A stretch of DNA of 64,000 nt, from the NCBI GenBank assembly GCA_964576925.1, contig CAZNWJ010000001.1, positions 248,001 through 312,000 of the forward strand, in the 5' to 3' direction. The position numbers were made by a program, and so were the translations under genes. The notes beneath the pieces were generated by a model. That model had not been told where the DNA came from. It saw nothing but the letters and a program-made list of their open reading frames with translations, and made no database searches. Each line of letters starts with the position of its first letter. Within the stretch, counting starts at the first letter, position 1. The stretch comes from JADJGC01 sp964576925. GTDB taxonomy: Bacteria > Zixibacteria > MSB-5A5 > CAIYYT01. Positions 25,411-34,556 of the stretch are shown in pieces.

Positions 25411-25962
25411 TCACTCCGCGCTGGCTGTGGGTGCGGGTGGTGGAGTTCCGAATCCCGGCTGCTGCTCCATTGGCACCGCAGGATTGCCGGCTTCCGAGCG
25501 CAAGAACTCCAGCAACTCCAGGGCATTTTCGTGCGTGATTCCCTGGATGGTCATGAACTGCGCGTACTGCGCCACCATTTGTCTGCCATCCGGGTGCATC
25601 TTGCCCATTTGTTCGGGGTTGAGTATCTGGTTCAGCACATAAGCCGCTGACCGCCGCTTGGTGACGTCGCGCAACGGAGGACCAGTCTTCTTCATGTCGA
25701 GGTAGTGACAAGTAGCGCACTTTTGGACGAATATGCTTTTTCCGCGTTCGGCTAACGCGTTATCCACGGCAGCCTGTTGAACATCTTCCACAATGGGACC
25801 GATTCCGTTTTGGATCTCCCAGCTGTTCAGATTTCCCTGTTGCCACCTGGCTTGCCGCTCGGCGTCGGTTTCCGGTGCCGATGAACAGCCGCTCAGCGAC
25901 CAACCACCGACAAATAGTCCAGCCAATAAGAGCATCCACGTCAGAGTTCGTTCGAGTCTCAT
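25411..25962 (-). CDS. monohaem cytochrome c lipoprotein of the nos cluster
   Basis: 183 residues. The second of two close ATGs (25962) is preferred because AAGGA is 8 bases upstream. Lipobox 'SLSGC' (Cys26) and one haem site 'CATCH' (82-86), with Met ligand candidates in 'GKMHPDGRQM'. It probably donates electrons to the CuA site of NosZ from the membrane, as cytochromes in clade II clusters are thought to do. It lies 53 bases upstream of nosZ and has a Pro/Ala-rich tail. Confidence 0.9.
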   Translation of the reverse strand: MRLERTLTWMLLLAGLFVGGWSLSGCSSAPETDAERQARWQQGNLNSWEIQNGIGPIVEDVQQAAVDNALAERGKSIFVQKCATCHYLDMKKTGPPLRDVTKRRSAAYVLNQILNPEQMGKMHPDGRQMVAQYAQFMTIQGITHENALELLEFLRSEAGNPAVPMEQQPGFGTPPPAPTASAE

Positions 25963-26018
25963 GTTCATATTCCTTTCATTGTTTTGCGATAAGTGTTCTG
26001 GTCATAGCGTTGCCTGTA

Positions 26019-26064
26019 CTGCTACAATACCGATTTCGGAGTCGGTTGTCTGTAATTGTAGCAG
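26019..26064. promoter_or_regulatory. inverted repeat in the nos operon upstream region
   Basis: CTGCTACAAT (26019-26028) and its exact complement ATTGTAGCAG (26055-26064) stand 26 bases apart in the 134-base gap between the Rrf2 gene and the cytochrome gene, 36 bases centre to centre. Placement suits an operator for the nos operon, with the adjacent Rrf2 protein as the obvious candidate ligand. Confidence 0.5.
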
Positions 26065-26096
26065 AAGTATTGGTAATTCTCAGTATGTTCATAATC

Positions 26097-26531
26097 TCAA
26101 TGCCTGTAGTTGCTCTTGCTGAGGTCTCCTGCGAGTGTAGCCAGCGTCGTTTTTTCGAACACGAGCTTCAGTTCATTACGGCGCTTGGACCAAGATTCGT
26201 GCAGGGGGCAAGGAGCTGCTTCGCCGCAATTAGGAAGTCCCAGGGCACACTCCGAGAAAAGCGACATTCCGTCTATTGCCGAAATAATCTGAATCAGGGA
26301 GATCTTGCTGGCCTCATGGGCAAGGCCGATACCGCCGTTTGGTCCCCGGAACGACTCCATGATCTCCGCTTCCGTCAGTATCTGCAGAATCTTGGTGAGA
26401 AAGTGAAAAGACAGGTCGAGTTCCTCAGCAAGCTCACGTATAGGAATGAACTTGCGACCTTCGCGGGCTTCCTTTACGGCAACCAGCAGGGCGGCCCGAA
26501 TCGCGTAGGAACATCCTTTAGAAAACAACAT
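26097..26531 (-). CDS. Rrf2-family regulator with three-cysteine Fe-S motif (NsrR-like)
   Basis: 144 residues. A winged-helix Rrf2 N-terminus ('GCSYAIRAALLVAV', 'IPIRELAEELDLSFHFLTKILQ', 'GPNGGIGLA') precedes three cysteines at 95, 102 and 108 (C-x6-C-x5-C), the Fe-S ligand pattern of NsrR/IscR relatives. NsrR proteins sense nitric oxide by cluster nitrosylation. Lying directly upstream of the nos genes on the same strand, it probably adjusts their expression to NO or redox state. Confidence 0.88.
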   Translation of the reverse strand: MLFSKGCSYAIRAALLVAVKEAREGRKFIPIRELAEELDLSFHFLTKILQILTEAEIMESFRGPNGGIGLAHEASKISLIQIISAIDGMSLFSECALGLPNCGEAAPCPLHESWSKRRNELKLVFEKTTLATLAGDLSKSNYRH

Positions 26532-26873
26532 GACCTATTCCAGTATTAAGAGTCTCTTGTCCTAATATATCGGCGAAAAGATGGTCGTCAAGTAGTTAAT
26601 TGAGAAATCTTTCTCAAATGACTTTGTCGAGACCAAGCCCTCTTGAGCTGGCCGACCAAGATCACTGGTTGTTTTGTCACATTGCGATAGGACAGCCGAG
26701 CTGGACGCCACCGATTACTGCCGATTTTCTGGTTATCTAAGGAGAAATCGGCCACGAAGCTGCGGGATGCGCCTCGTTGATCGGCTCAAAGGCTGTATCA
26801 CTACTTTCCACGTCGCTCGAGTCAGGTAATCTGGTCAATGACTTCAGGAATAGGCTTTTGAATGCCTTATCAG

Positions 26874-28316
26874 TTACTTCCCTTCCAGTGTTTTTTTCAC
26901 TTTTTCCAGAAGCGGCTTCTCCCATGAATACGTGGCCTTGATTTTCTCTCCTTCTGAGACGATCCTCTTTGCGGCCTCTTCATTCTCGGAGTTCAAATAG
27001 GCGGCGGCCAGCAACCCGTATGTCTGAGCAAACTGCGGATATTCTGCCCGCAATATCTCTAACAGCTGGATGGCCTGCTTGAATTCATCTCTGCCGAAAC
27101 ATTCCCGTGACAATTCCAGCATTTCCACGACGCTGAAGAAATAACGCGCGTCCCCGCTCTTAATCCTGCTTCTGAGGTCGTTTACGGCGAACTCGAACCC
27201 GGACCTCTCGAGGTTCCTCTTGAATTCCTGCACAAGAGAGGTTCGGAGGTTGGCAAGACTGCCCGGTTCCTCTTGAGGTTCCGGCTTTCCAGTTTCGAGG
27301 AAGTGGAGAGCAAACTGCAGCACACGGTCCCGACGTGAGTCAATATCCGCTTCAGAATTCGTGACCCGTACGTCGGGTGGTATTCCCAGTCCATCCCAGC
27401 AGACCCCTTCGTGATCAATGGTGTTCTTGTGAGCAACCCACAAGATCCAGCCATTCGGGAGATTTTCCGGATATTGAGCCGCCAAGGCGCCGCCGGTAAG
27501 ATCACCAACGATGGTGACATGCGGCAGTACACGCATGGCCAGCACAAACCCTTCAGCAGCGCTCTCCGTATGGCGATCGGTCAACACCACTGTGGGGCCA
27601 GTAAATTGAATCGGTCCAGTCGGCTCGATATTCCGGTACGTGGGAGGGAGAAAATCATCGTGTCTTTCGCCGTAACGGTCGAAACTCGTGGCGAAATGCC
27701 GTTTACGATCGGCGAATCGGGCAGCAACCAGCTCACTGTTCTCTGATTTGCCTCCCGTGTTATCGCGAACATCGACAATCAGCGCGGAGGCGGCAGCAAA
27801 TCTCTTCATGCAGCTATCTATCGCGGCGCTTAACTCGTCCGGTTTACTCTTAAAATTGCGAATGTACATGTAGCCAATCAGCTCATTCAGCCAGCCGGAC
27901 ATCAGGCGGCCTTCGAGAGTCTTTTCAGCTCTTCCATTAAGGTATTGGGATTCGATCAATTCGCGAGAGAAAGCGACATTGGGCAAATCATCAACCAGAC
28001 CGCAGCAGGTTCGACTTGTGTCGGTCTGAATGCAAACGTGGGCATCGTTTAGGTGTTTCAACATCTCCATGACAATCCGGTGCAAGTCGTCGCTGCTGGT
28101 CGCATTGTTGATCTGCGGCCGATAGACCCTATAAAGAGCATCCCAGTCAACGTGTTTACGTGTGAACTGACCATATGTACGATCCAGCGTGTGCCAGACA
28201 TGATCGAACACCGTCTCGGGACTTACATTCGCTACAGTCGCTTGTCCGAATACAAGGACGGGGAGAAACAGCAATGCCAGGGTTACGCAGGTAGAAATGA
28301 GCATTCGCGTATTCAC
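26874..28316 (-). CDS. exported S41-type peptidase-like protein with helical repeat tail
   Basis: 480 residues with an N-terminal signal peptide ending 'VFGQ'. The tail-specific protease (S41) core is visible: 'GYMYIRNF', 'ALIVDVRDNTGGKSEN', then 'VVLTDRHTESAAEGF' with the nucleophilic serine, and 'VVGDLTGGAL'. No PDZ domain is recognisable, as in other short S41 proteins. The C-terminal 130 residues look like TPR-type helical repeats. Substrate unknown; no operon partners. Confidence 0.85.
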   Translation of the reverse strand: MNTRMLISTCVTLALLFLPVLVFGQATVANVSPETVFDHVWHTLDRTYGQFTRKHVDWDALYRVYRPQINNATSSDDLHRIVMEMLKHLNDAHVCIQTDTSRTCCGLVDDLPNVAFSRELIESQYLNGRAEKTLEGRLMSGWLNELIGYMYIRNFKSKPDELSAAIDSCMKRFAAASALIVDVRDNTGGKSENSELVAARFADRKRHFATSFDRYGERHDDFLPPTYRNIEPTGPIQFTGPTVVLTDRHTESAAEGFVLAMRVLPHVTIVGDLTGGALAAQYPENLPNGWILWVAHKNTIDHEGVCWDGLGIPPDVRVTNSEADIDSRRDRVLQFALHFLETGKPEPQEEPGSLANLRTSLVQEFKRNLERSGFEFAVNDLRSRIKSGDARYFFSVVEMLELSRECFGRDEFKQAIQLLEILRAEYPQFAQTYGLLAAAYLNSENEEAAKRIVSEGEKIKATYSWEKPLLEKVKKTLEGK

Positions 28317-29245
28317 AAATCAGCTCCTCGCTTTCGCATTCTGAAGTTTCCGATAATGACTCGAGTCATTGGCTACTCATTTGCAGGCATTCGTTCGATC
28401 GCATGCCCAGACTTTTCAAACGAAAAATGTTGTAGTCACTCATACGTGGACTCCTTGGACGATGTTGCGCAAAATCATACTTGGCCGTTTCAGGGAAAGT
28501 GATGTGGGCACAGAATCGACCTTCCACCGAGTCTGGGATTAAGTAGGCGGAACAACCGGGCGACAGATTTCGAAGTTGGAAGATGATACGGATTGGGGCA
28601 TTCGCCCGAGTTTAGGAGATGTTACATCGCAGTCGGTGTCAGGGGAGTGAATTTGAATAACGAGGCCAGGCGCCTATCCCGATCAACCACGATGCTGGAC
28701 TCCCAGTTTATGTTTCAGAATGTGCGTACATTGTCCGCTTCAATGGTCCATCGCGCCAACTGCTACATATTGCTGACTTCCACGCCGTGTATCAGTGATT
28801 GTTGTCTGAAACCGCGGGCCTCCGTGCAACATTCACGGGCTTTGATATGACCACCAATGCGAACAATCGCGCGGAGCACTTTCAGTGTTGCAGCAGCCGT
28901 TCGGCGTGGTCTGCTCGGGCAAGGCGCAGGTGCTAGAATCAGCCATGAGAAATATTAGTATCTGATTATCTCCGGGCTACTTCTGGACAGCCATGGCCAT
29001 GCGAAGGGCGTTATACGCTTTCTGGGTGCCATACAGGGCATTGTGATGATAGCCGGGATCTTCAGTGCAGGCCTCCTTGGGCTACGCGCTCCTTTCGAGC
29101 AAACTCGTGAGCCTCTCTACAGTCAACAACAGATATTCTCGTTGGCTCTCGCCGTGCAGTTCTCGGTCGCCAGTATCGCGAAAACTCGCGAAACTGTTAC
29201 GATTACCGTATACAGTAATCGTAATTGATCAGAGGAGAAAGCTAA
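28317..29245. other. 929-base stretch without a convincing gene
   Basis: Several short frames exist. One plus-strand frame near 28660-28795 ('INHDAGLPVYVSECAYIV') and another near 28960-29228 look weakly protein-like, but they lack starts and families, so they may be gene remnants. The right end carries the PadR operator. Confidence 0.4.
29197..29224. promoter_or_regulatory. perfect palindromic operator before the PadR/ChrA operon
   Basis: TTACGATTAC-N8-GTAATCGTAA, ten-base perfect arms, ends 21 bases before the PadR start. PadR proteins commonly bind inverted repeats at their own promoters, so autoregulation is the simplest reading. The spacer CGTATACA may contribute to the -10 element. Confidence 0.7.
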
Positions 29246-29659
29246 GTGCAGAACGACGGAGTAGAATGGCTGCAGCGAGAAATGCTCCTTGGGTTCTGGA
29301 AGATACACATTCTCCAACACGCTGCTGAGCATGTGATCTACGGCCAGTGGATGTCGAAAGAACTGAGGCACCACGGTTATGACGTGAGCCCCGGCACGCT
29401 GTACCCGATGCTATCACGCATGTCAGATCAAGGTCTCATTGTCTGCAAGTGTGAACTTGCGGCCAGAACTCGGGGTCGAAGAGAGTACCGAATTACAATG
29501 GCCGAGACAGAGACTCGGCGGTTTCTGAAGAGACAAGTACAAGAGCAGTCTGATGAAGTGGTCGGGGCTGGTAAGAAAAACGTCAGTCGGCAGAGTATTC
29601 GAGCTACGGCTTGTGGTCAATTGGGCATAAGTCCCGGATTTATGGCGCCCAATGGATAA
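29246..29659 (+). CDS. PadR-family transcriptional regulator
   Basis: 137 residues from GTG 29246, with GAGGAGA 8 bases upstream. 'FWKIHILQHAAEHVIYGQWMSKELRHHGYDVSPGTLYPMLSRM' is the PadR winged helix ('SxGTLYPxLxRL'), followed by the beta wing 'RRGRREYRITMAE'. The last eight bases overlap the chromate transporter gene. PadR-type repressors paired with chrA are known in chromate-resistance loci, so this one likely represses chrA until an inducer binds. Confidence 0.88.
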   Translation: MQNDGVEWLQREMLLGFWKIHILQHAAEHVIYGQWMSKELRHHGYDVSPGTLYPMLSRMSDQGLIVCKCELAARTRGRREYRITMAETETRRFLKRQVQEQSDEVVGAGKKNVSRQSIRATACGQLGISPGFMAPNG

Positions 29660-30839
29660 CCTCTCGCAGTCGCGAGCGTCCGGACCGGACAAAATCGAGT
29701 CGGGGAACTCCAGTGGAAGCCTCGCCGAGGTCGCAAAGCTGTTCTTTCGCTTGGGGGCGACAGCCTTTGGTGGCCCCGCTGCCCATATCAGCATGATGCA
29801 CGACGAGGTGGTCAAGCGCAGAAAGTGGTTGAGTGACGAGCAATTTCTTGATCTGATCGGTGCGACCAATCTCATCCCGGGCCCGAATTCCACCGAGATG
29901 GCCATGCACATCGGATATCAACACGCAGGCTGGCGTGGTCTGTTGATCGGCGGCCTCAGTTTCATGGCGCCCGCGGCAGTCATCGTTCTCATTCTCTCCT
30001 GGGTCTATGTCCAATTCGGATCCACCCCTCAGATAACGTGGTTGCTCTATGGCGTGAAGCCGGCCGTTATTGCGATTATCCTGCAGGCATTGTGGAGCTT
30101 GGGCCAGAAGGCAATCAAAGGGCCTTTGGCGGCCGGCACTGCGGTCGGAGTGGTTGTGCTTTATTTTGCCGGTACTAACGAGATTGCTCTTCTGCTTGCC
30201 GGTGGATTGTCGGTCATGATAGCACGGAATTGGCGAAATCTGATCGGAAGGGCCGCGGTAATTCCTGCGCTTCCGTTAGGCGGTCTCCTGGCCGTTTCCA
30301 CGTCAACTACTCCCTTTAACCTCGCTGGGCTCGCACTGAACATGTTGAAGATTGGCGCTGTTTGGTATGGCAGCGGCTATGTCCTGCTGGCTTTTCTGCG
30401 GGCCGACTTTGTCGAACGCTTGCATTGGTTAACGGATCAGCAGCTAATCGATGCCATTGCGATCGGTCAAATCACGCCTGGACCGATATTCACGGCTGCA
30501 ACATTCATCGGATACCTTCTGGGCGGACTTTCGGGCGCGACCGTGGCCACGATTGCCATTTGCCTGCCATCCTTCGTGTTTGTTGCGATCTCGAACCCAC
30601 TAATCCCGAGAATCCGACGATCAAAGTACGCCGGCAGCTTGCTTGATGGAGTCAATCTCGCCGCTCTCGCGTTAATGGCAGCCGTCACGTGGCAACTTGG
30701 TCGGGCGTCGTTGATTGATCCTTTTACGACTATTCTCGCCGCTGCAGCCTTCCTGGTTCTGATTCGGTACCGCGTCAATTCGGTGTGGCTCGTGCTTGGG
30801 GGCGCCCTCGCGGGCCTGATTTGGTCGTTCTTCTCCTGA
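29652..30839 (+). CDS. chrA: chromate transporter, long-chain two-domain form
   Basis: 395 residues with two homologous halves. Each carries the CHR signature: 'FFRLGATAFGGPAAHISMM...LIPGPNSTEMAMHIGYQHAGWRG' and 'FLRADFVERLHWLTDQQLIDAIAIGQITPGPIFTAATFIGYLLGG'. About 10 membrane helices. Long ChrA proteins export chromate from the cytoplasm using proton motive force and give resistance. It is translationally coupled to the PadR regulator. Confidence 0.92.
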   Translation: MDNLSQSRASGPDKIESGNSSGSLAEVAKLFFRLGATAFGGPAAHISMMHDEVVKRRKWLSDEQFLDLIGATNLIPGPNSTEMAMHIGYQHAGWRGLLIGGLSFMAPAAVIVLILSWVYVQFGSTPQITWLLYGVKPAVIAIILQALWSLGQKAIKGPLAAGTAVGVVVLYFAGTNEIALLLAGGLSVMIARNWRNLIGRAAVIPALPLGGLLAVSTSTTPFNLAGLALNMLKIGAVWYGSGYVLLAFLRADFVERLHWLTDQQLIDAIAIGQITPGPIFTAATFIGYLLGGLSGATVATIAICLPSFVFVAISNPLIPRIRRSKYAGSLLDGVNLAALALMAAVTWQLGRASLIDPFTTILAAAAFLVLIRYRVNSVWLVLGGALAGLIWSFFS

Positions 30840-31310
30840 GTCGACGCGCAACGACAATCAGTCGATCAGCATCCATCCTAACCTTATCCGCTGATCATAG
30901 AATCGCGCAGTCGCACCGAAGAACCGACGCTTGCGAAAGTCCGGGTGAGTGCGACTGGAGCTGTCATGCCGCCTCTACAGCTCCTCTGCAGGCAATTGTC
31001 ATCTCAAAACTCGGTTCGACAGCAGCGTGGCAACAGCCGCCTCGATAGCAGGCGGCAGGCGTAAATACTATCCCCAGCCGCAGTGTATCGTCTACACTGA
31101 ACGAACTCCATCGCAAATCGACGGCGAGAGTACGAACACCGACAGTTGGAATACGCTGAGCACAGTGCGGGGCTGAGCTGATGCCCAAAGTGATGATCGT
31201 GCAGAGCGTCTTCGAAGCAGTGCACTTGGCACGGCCCGTTTCACAATCAGGGCACTTGACTTCTAACCCCGTTGACCGCTACTTTGCGATCCTTGCCTCC
31301 GGGTAGGAGC
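30840..31310. other. 471-base non-coding stretch before tRNA-Val
   Basis: Frames on either strand are short and lack ribosome sites. The sequence contains CAGCCGCC/GGCGGCAGG-type local palindromes near 31030-31060. Nothing identifiable. Confidence 0.45.
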
Positions 31311-31384
31311 GGGCGGTTAGCTCAGTTGGTTAGAGCATCTGCCTTACACGCAGAGGGTCACTGGTTCGAGTCCAGTACCGCCCA
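31311..31384 (+). tRNA. tRNA-Val (TAC)
   Basis: The acceptor GGGCGGT pairs with ACCGCCC, the anticodon stem TCTGC/GCAGA encloses CT-TAC-AC, and the T loop is TTCGAGT. Discriminator A, CCA not encoded. Confidence 0.95.
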
Positions 31385-31451
31385 TTGAATTGTCGCGCAT
31401 CTGACAAATCGGCTTTCAGTTGAAGCCGAAATGGAACAACAAATCGTCGCG

Positions 31452-33308
31452 TCAATAGAGTTCAGCCAGCGTCATCTCAAGTACCGCCGTCTTCCCGGAA
31501 CGAAGAACAGTGAAAGTGTACTTGGTACCGGCATCGGTCATCAACTTGGCCCGGATCCCGACCAGATCGCCGAGTTGGTCTGCGGGGGCACCGTCGAGCG
31601 ACTCAATGATATCACCCTCTTGAAATCCCGCGGTTGCAGCCGGTGTACCGGGAGAAACATAGAGCACACTTATCCTGCGATCCGGCGTACGTCCAACCAA
31701 CAACCCTGAACGATCTTCCGGAAATGTCTTCTCAAGATCGGCCCCCGGCTCGACGATGACCTGCTCGCCGGCATAATCGATATAAAGGACGAAGTGGCGA
31801 AACAATGTGTTCCCCAGCGCTCCGAGTTCATCTGGTACGGCAACCGTATCCATCGTGGCGAGCGCATAGCTGATAGTTGGGCGCTTCACAGTGAACCCGG
31901 CAAAGGAGAGGCTGTCGCCGCGCACGAGCCGTGCTATGTACGACTTTCCGGCGCCACGACCTTGGCGATTGACGCCCTTTCTGGCTGTATAACCGTAGTC
32001 CATTGCTTTCTGCGAAATCAGGGAGCAGTGGGAAGCACCGAGATCGAGCAGCCAAGTGCCGGTGTGCACTCCGTCCAGGGTGGCTTGGGTGGTGAAGGTG
32101 CCGTCCCCGATGTGGATATCCCAGCGCCTGCCGTTGCCCGAATAGATGAATGATCCGGGATCATAAAACGAGACAAGCTCGGCGGCATAGTCGACCTTGG
32201 TGACGAAGCGAGAGAGAAAATCGAAGCCAAGGATACCGCTGACTTCATACTCAAGGAGTCGATTCAGTTCCGTCATGTCGATGACGGCGGCTGTCTGGCC
32301 GTCGAATTCAATGCCCTGAATCTGGAATGGCGGGAGCAGCGCGAACTGCACATCGACGGTGCTTTCAACGGCTTTGCCTTTCATGTCGCCCTTGAGATCC
32401 AGTTTGAGTTCATTGGCAAATGCTCGATCGACCACAGTCATTCCGGCGCCGGTGTCAAGCACCCACCAGCGCTGAATCCCATTCACCGTCACTGGTATAA
32501 ACAAGTGGTTGCCGACAAACCGAAAGGGGATGTTCTCGGACGCATTGCCGCCAACAAAGCGAAAGTCCTTCGATCGAGTCACTGGAGGATTGAACATGCT
32601 CTGATCGATTGGCGGATTCGATTCATACCTGATAATGGCCATTTCCTGTACCTGACCGGTGGAAATGGACACTTGCTTGACGGCATGAGCAACCATGATG
32701 CCCGCGATGTCGCGGTAGTCGGAATAGTACGATTCACTGCTTTCTTCACCTTCAAGGGAGACTGCCTTTTCAAGCAGGAATGTTGCCGTATTGATGTAGC
32801 TTGTCTGAACATCTGAATTGATGCGATTACTGACCTTGATGACGTAGCACTGCGCCCCGCCGACCGAATCGACTCCCTCAAAGCCCACCGTAAAGTCTTC
32901 CGAGGCCGGGTCGGCATAGGCAAAGTCCGCCATGAACTGCTTGACCTGACGGCGCTTGAGGGCGGCTTCATCGAGTTTGGTGACTTCCTGAAGTTTGCCG
33001 TTGGCATCAAGCACCCAATTGCCGCTTTCGTTTTCGCCTTGAGTGATCTTCAGTACTTTCAAATCGACTTCCGTGCGTTGAAAGTGCGGTTTGAGCGTCC
33101 AGACCTTGATCGTGCCGCTCAGTCCGGCTACATTCAGAGTGCCCTCCACATATTGACTCTGCTCGGCACGTAGACGCTCCAGACCGCCGTTGGCTTCAAA
33201 GTGCTTCTGGAGTATCGTGTACGGATCCGAAAGCTCTGCTCCGACGGAGCCGTTATTCACACTCAGCATGATTACCAATCCGGTAACGATCAGTCTCGTG
33301 ATGTTCAT
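31452..33308 (-). CDS. exported retropepsin-like aspartyl protease with PDZ domain
   Basis: 618 residues. ATG 33308 is chosen because AGGAGG is six bases upstream and a signal peptide follows. The first ~250 residues resemble an outer-membrane-lipoprotein-sorting-like beta domain ('VEGTLNVAGLSGTIKVWTLKP'). Two aspartyl-protease half-sites follow, 'WVLDTGAGMTVVD' and 'WLLDLGASHCSLI', then a C-terminal PDZ ('TPAATAGFQEGDIIESLDG'). Such proteins are usually periplasmic; the substrate is unknown. Convergent with tRNA-Val. Confidence 0.85.
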   Translation of the reverse strand: MNITRLIVTGLVIMLSVNNGSVGAELSDPYTILQKHFEANGGLERLRAEQSQYVEGTLNVAGLSGTIKVWTLKPHFQRTEVDLKVLKITQGENESGNWVLDANGKLQEVTKLDEAALKRRQVKQFMADFAYADPASEDFTVGFEGVDSVGGAQCYVIKVSNRINSDVQTSYINTATFLLEKAVSLEGEESSESYYSDYRDIAGIMVAHAVKQVSISTGQVQEMAIIRYESNPPIDQSMFNPPVTRSKDFRFVGGNASENIPFRFVGNHLFIPVTVNGIQRWWVLDTGAGMTVVDRAFANELKLDLKGDMKGKAVESTVDVQFALLPPFQIQGIEFDGQTAAVIDMTELNRLLEYEVSGILGFDFLSRFVTKVDYAAELVSFYDPGSFIYSGNGRRWDIHIGDGTFTTQATLDGVHTGTWLLDLGASHCSLISQKAMDYGYTARKGVNRQGRGAGKSYIARLVRGDSLSFAGFTVKRPTISYALATMDTVAVPDELGALGNTLFRHFVLYIDYAGEQVIVEPGADLEKTFPEDRSGLLVGRTPDRRISVLYVSPGTPAATAGFQEGDIIESLDGAPADQLGDLVGIRAKLMTDAGTKYTFTVLRSGKTAVLEMTLAELY

Positions 33309-33399
33309 CCGATTCCTCCTATGCTCAACCCAAAGTATAGAGTGGAAGACGAAGCGCAATGTTTCGCAGGTAGCTTCTCACGTTGTCAACAGCCGACAA

Positions 33400-34308
33400 T
33401 CAACCTTCTTCGGAAAGTTCATGTCTTAACCAAGAGATCTTACCGGTATCTCCGCTCAAAAGCTGCGACCAATTCGCTTCGAGTTTCTTGAACGAGACAA
33501 CGCAACGCATGGTAACCACGTTTTCGATAGAGGCAAAGGACTTGAGCGACTCGTACTGGCGGTCAAAAAAAAGCGGGTAATTGTAGGAGTCCGGCAACTC
33601 GCTCAGCCGAACCGGACTGAGAGTGTTTATCACGGCGCCCACCAGCGCTGCTTGATGAAGAAACACCCAGTGATTACGGTTGGTGCGACACAACTCAGCA
33701 AGTTCGGCGTCCCGACCGAGCTTCTCCATGCCTGCCTGCCAGCGATGCATGATTTTCGCACTGACCCTGGCAATCAGCACTCCGGCCTGAAAGAATGGTC
33801 GAATGATCTGCTCATCGGCCTGGCTCGTCATCGGGAACAATTGGTCATCACTCAATCCCTCGATTTTGAGAATTCTCTCCCAATAGGGACTGGGTGGGGC
33901 GTTCCACAACGAGCCGGCCCGATTGTGCATCACCGGCCGATACGCCAGGTCAATTCCGGCAGCAAGGTCGAATTCCGCAGGCTCATCCAGGATGATCGTG
34001 TCATTGTCGAGCCAAGCGATGACATCGTAATCGGCGGCCAGTTTCTCCATTCGAGCGGCAGCGAAAGGTTTCCCGGAATAGAAAAGCCACTGGAGGTCTT
34101 CAGGCGTCTTAGCAACGACAACTTCTTGTGCCAAACTCCGAGCCGGGCCTAATCCAACTTCACCCTGTCTATGCATTGGAATGCCAACCCAGACAGGCAA
34201 ATCGGCCAATTTGCCGCCATAAGTGCGAAGACTTCTAATCAGGCGACAAGCTCTCATCATGTCGTCGCCATTCTCCACGAATGTTCCAACGACTATCTTG
34301 TTCCTCAA
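33400..34308 (-). CDS. glycosyltransferase-like protein (GT-A fold, DxD)
   Basis: 302 residues from TTG 34308, with GAGGG upstream. 'KIVVGTFVENGDDMMRACRLIRSLR' at the start and 'DYDVIAWLDNDTIIL' about residue 90-110 give the Rossmann-like first half and the D-x-D metal motif of GT-A glycosyltransferases; 'FQAGVLIARV' fits the later acceptor-side strand. There is no membrane segment. Sugar and acceptor are unknown, and no polysaccharide genes adjoin it directly. Confidence 0.6.
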   Translation of the reverse strand: MRNKIVVGTFVENGDDMMRACRLIRSLRTYGGKLADLPVWVGIPMHRQGEVGLGPARSLAQEVVVAKTPEDLQWLFYSGKPFAAARMEKLAADYDVIAWLDNDTIILDEPAEFDLAAGIDLAYRPVMHNRAGSLWNAPPSPYWERILKIEGLSDDQLFPMTSQADEQIIRPFFQAGVLIARVSAKIMHRWQAGMEKLGRDAELAELCRTNRNHWVFLHQAALVGAVINTLSPVRLSELPDSYNYPLFFDRQYESLKSFASIENVVTMRCVVSFKKLEANWSQLLSGDTGKISWLRHELSEEG

Positions 34309-34556
34309 TTGTGCCCTCGCGGATAGGGTTGTTGAGCCACAGTTACCGCCACAATCTGTAATAGTGGATACGGGACGCGCTATTCGTAGTTGCGGCGGAT
34401 TGCAGAAAACGGCTTGACTTCGGCGATGTCAAGCTTTCTATTGTCAGTCCGGCTACGCGTTATCCCCATTTGTCGAATCATCACGATAATTTCGGATCCG
34501 TATCCAGCGCCCGGAGCCAGAATACCGGCGCAGTTTTCACTATTGAGAAAGGTCAT

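Noticed and set aside
25358..25720. 121-residue extension upstream of nosZ
   Set aside because: It overlaps the cytochrome c gene in another frame and lacks a signal sequence. ATG 25357 with its ribosome site gives a normal Sec signal.
28590..28860. 85-codon plus-strand frame before PadR
   Set aside because: No ribosome site, no family, and a neighbouring frame looks at least as protein-like, so this is at best remnant sequence.
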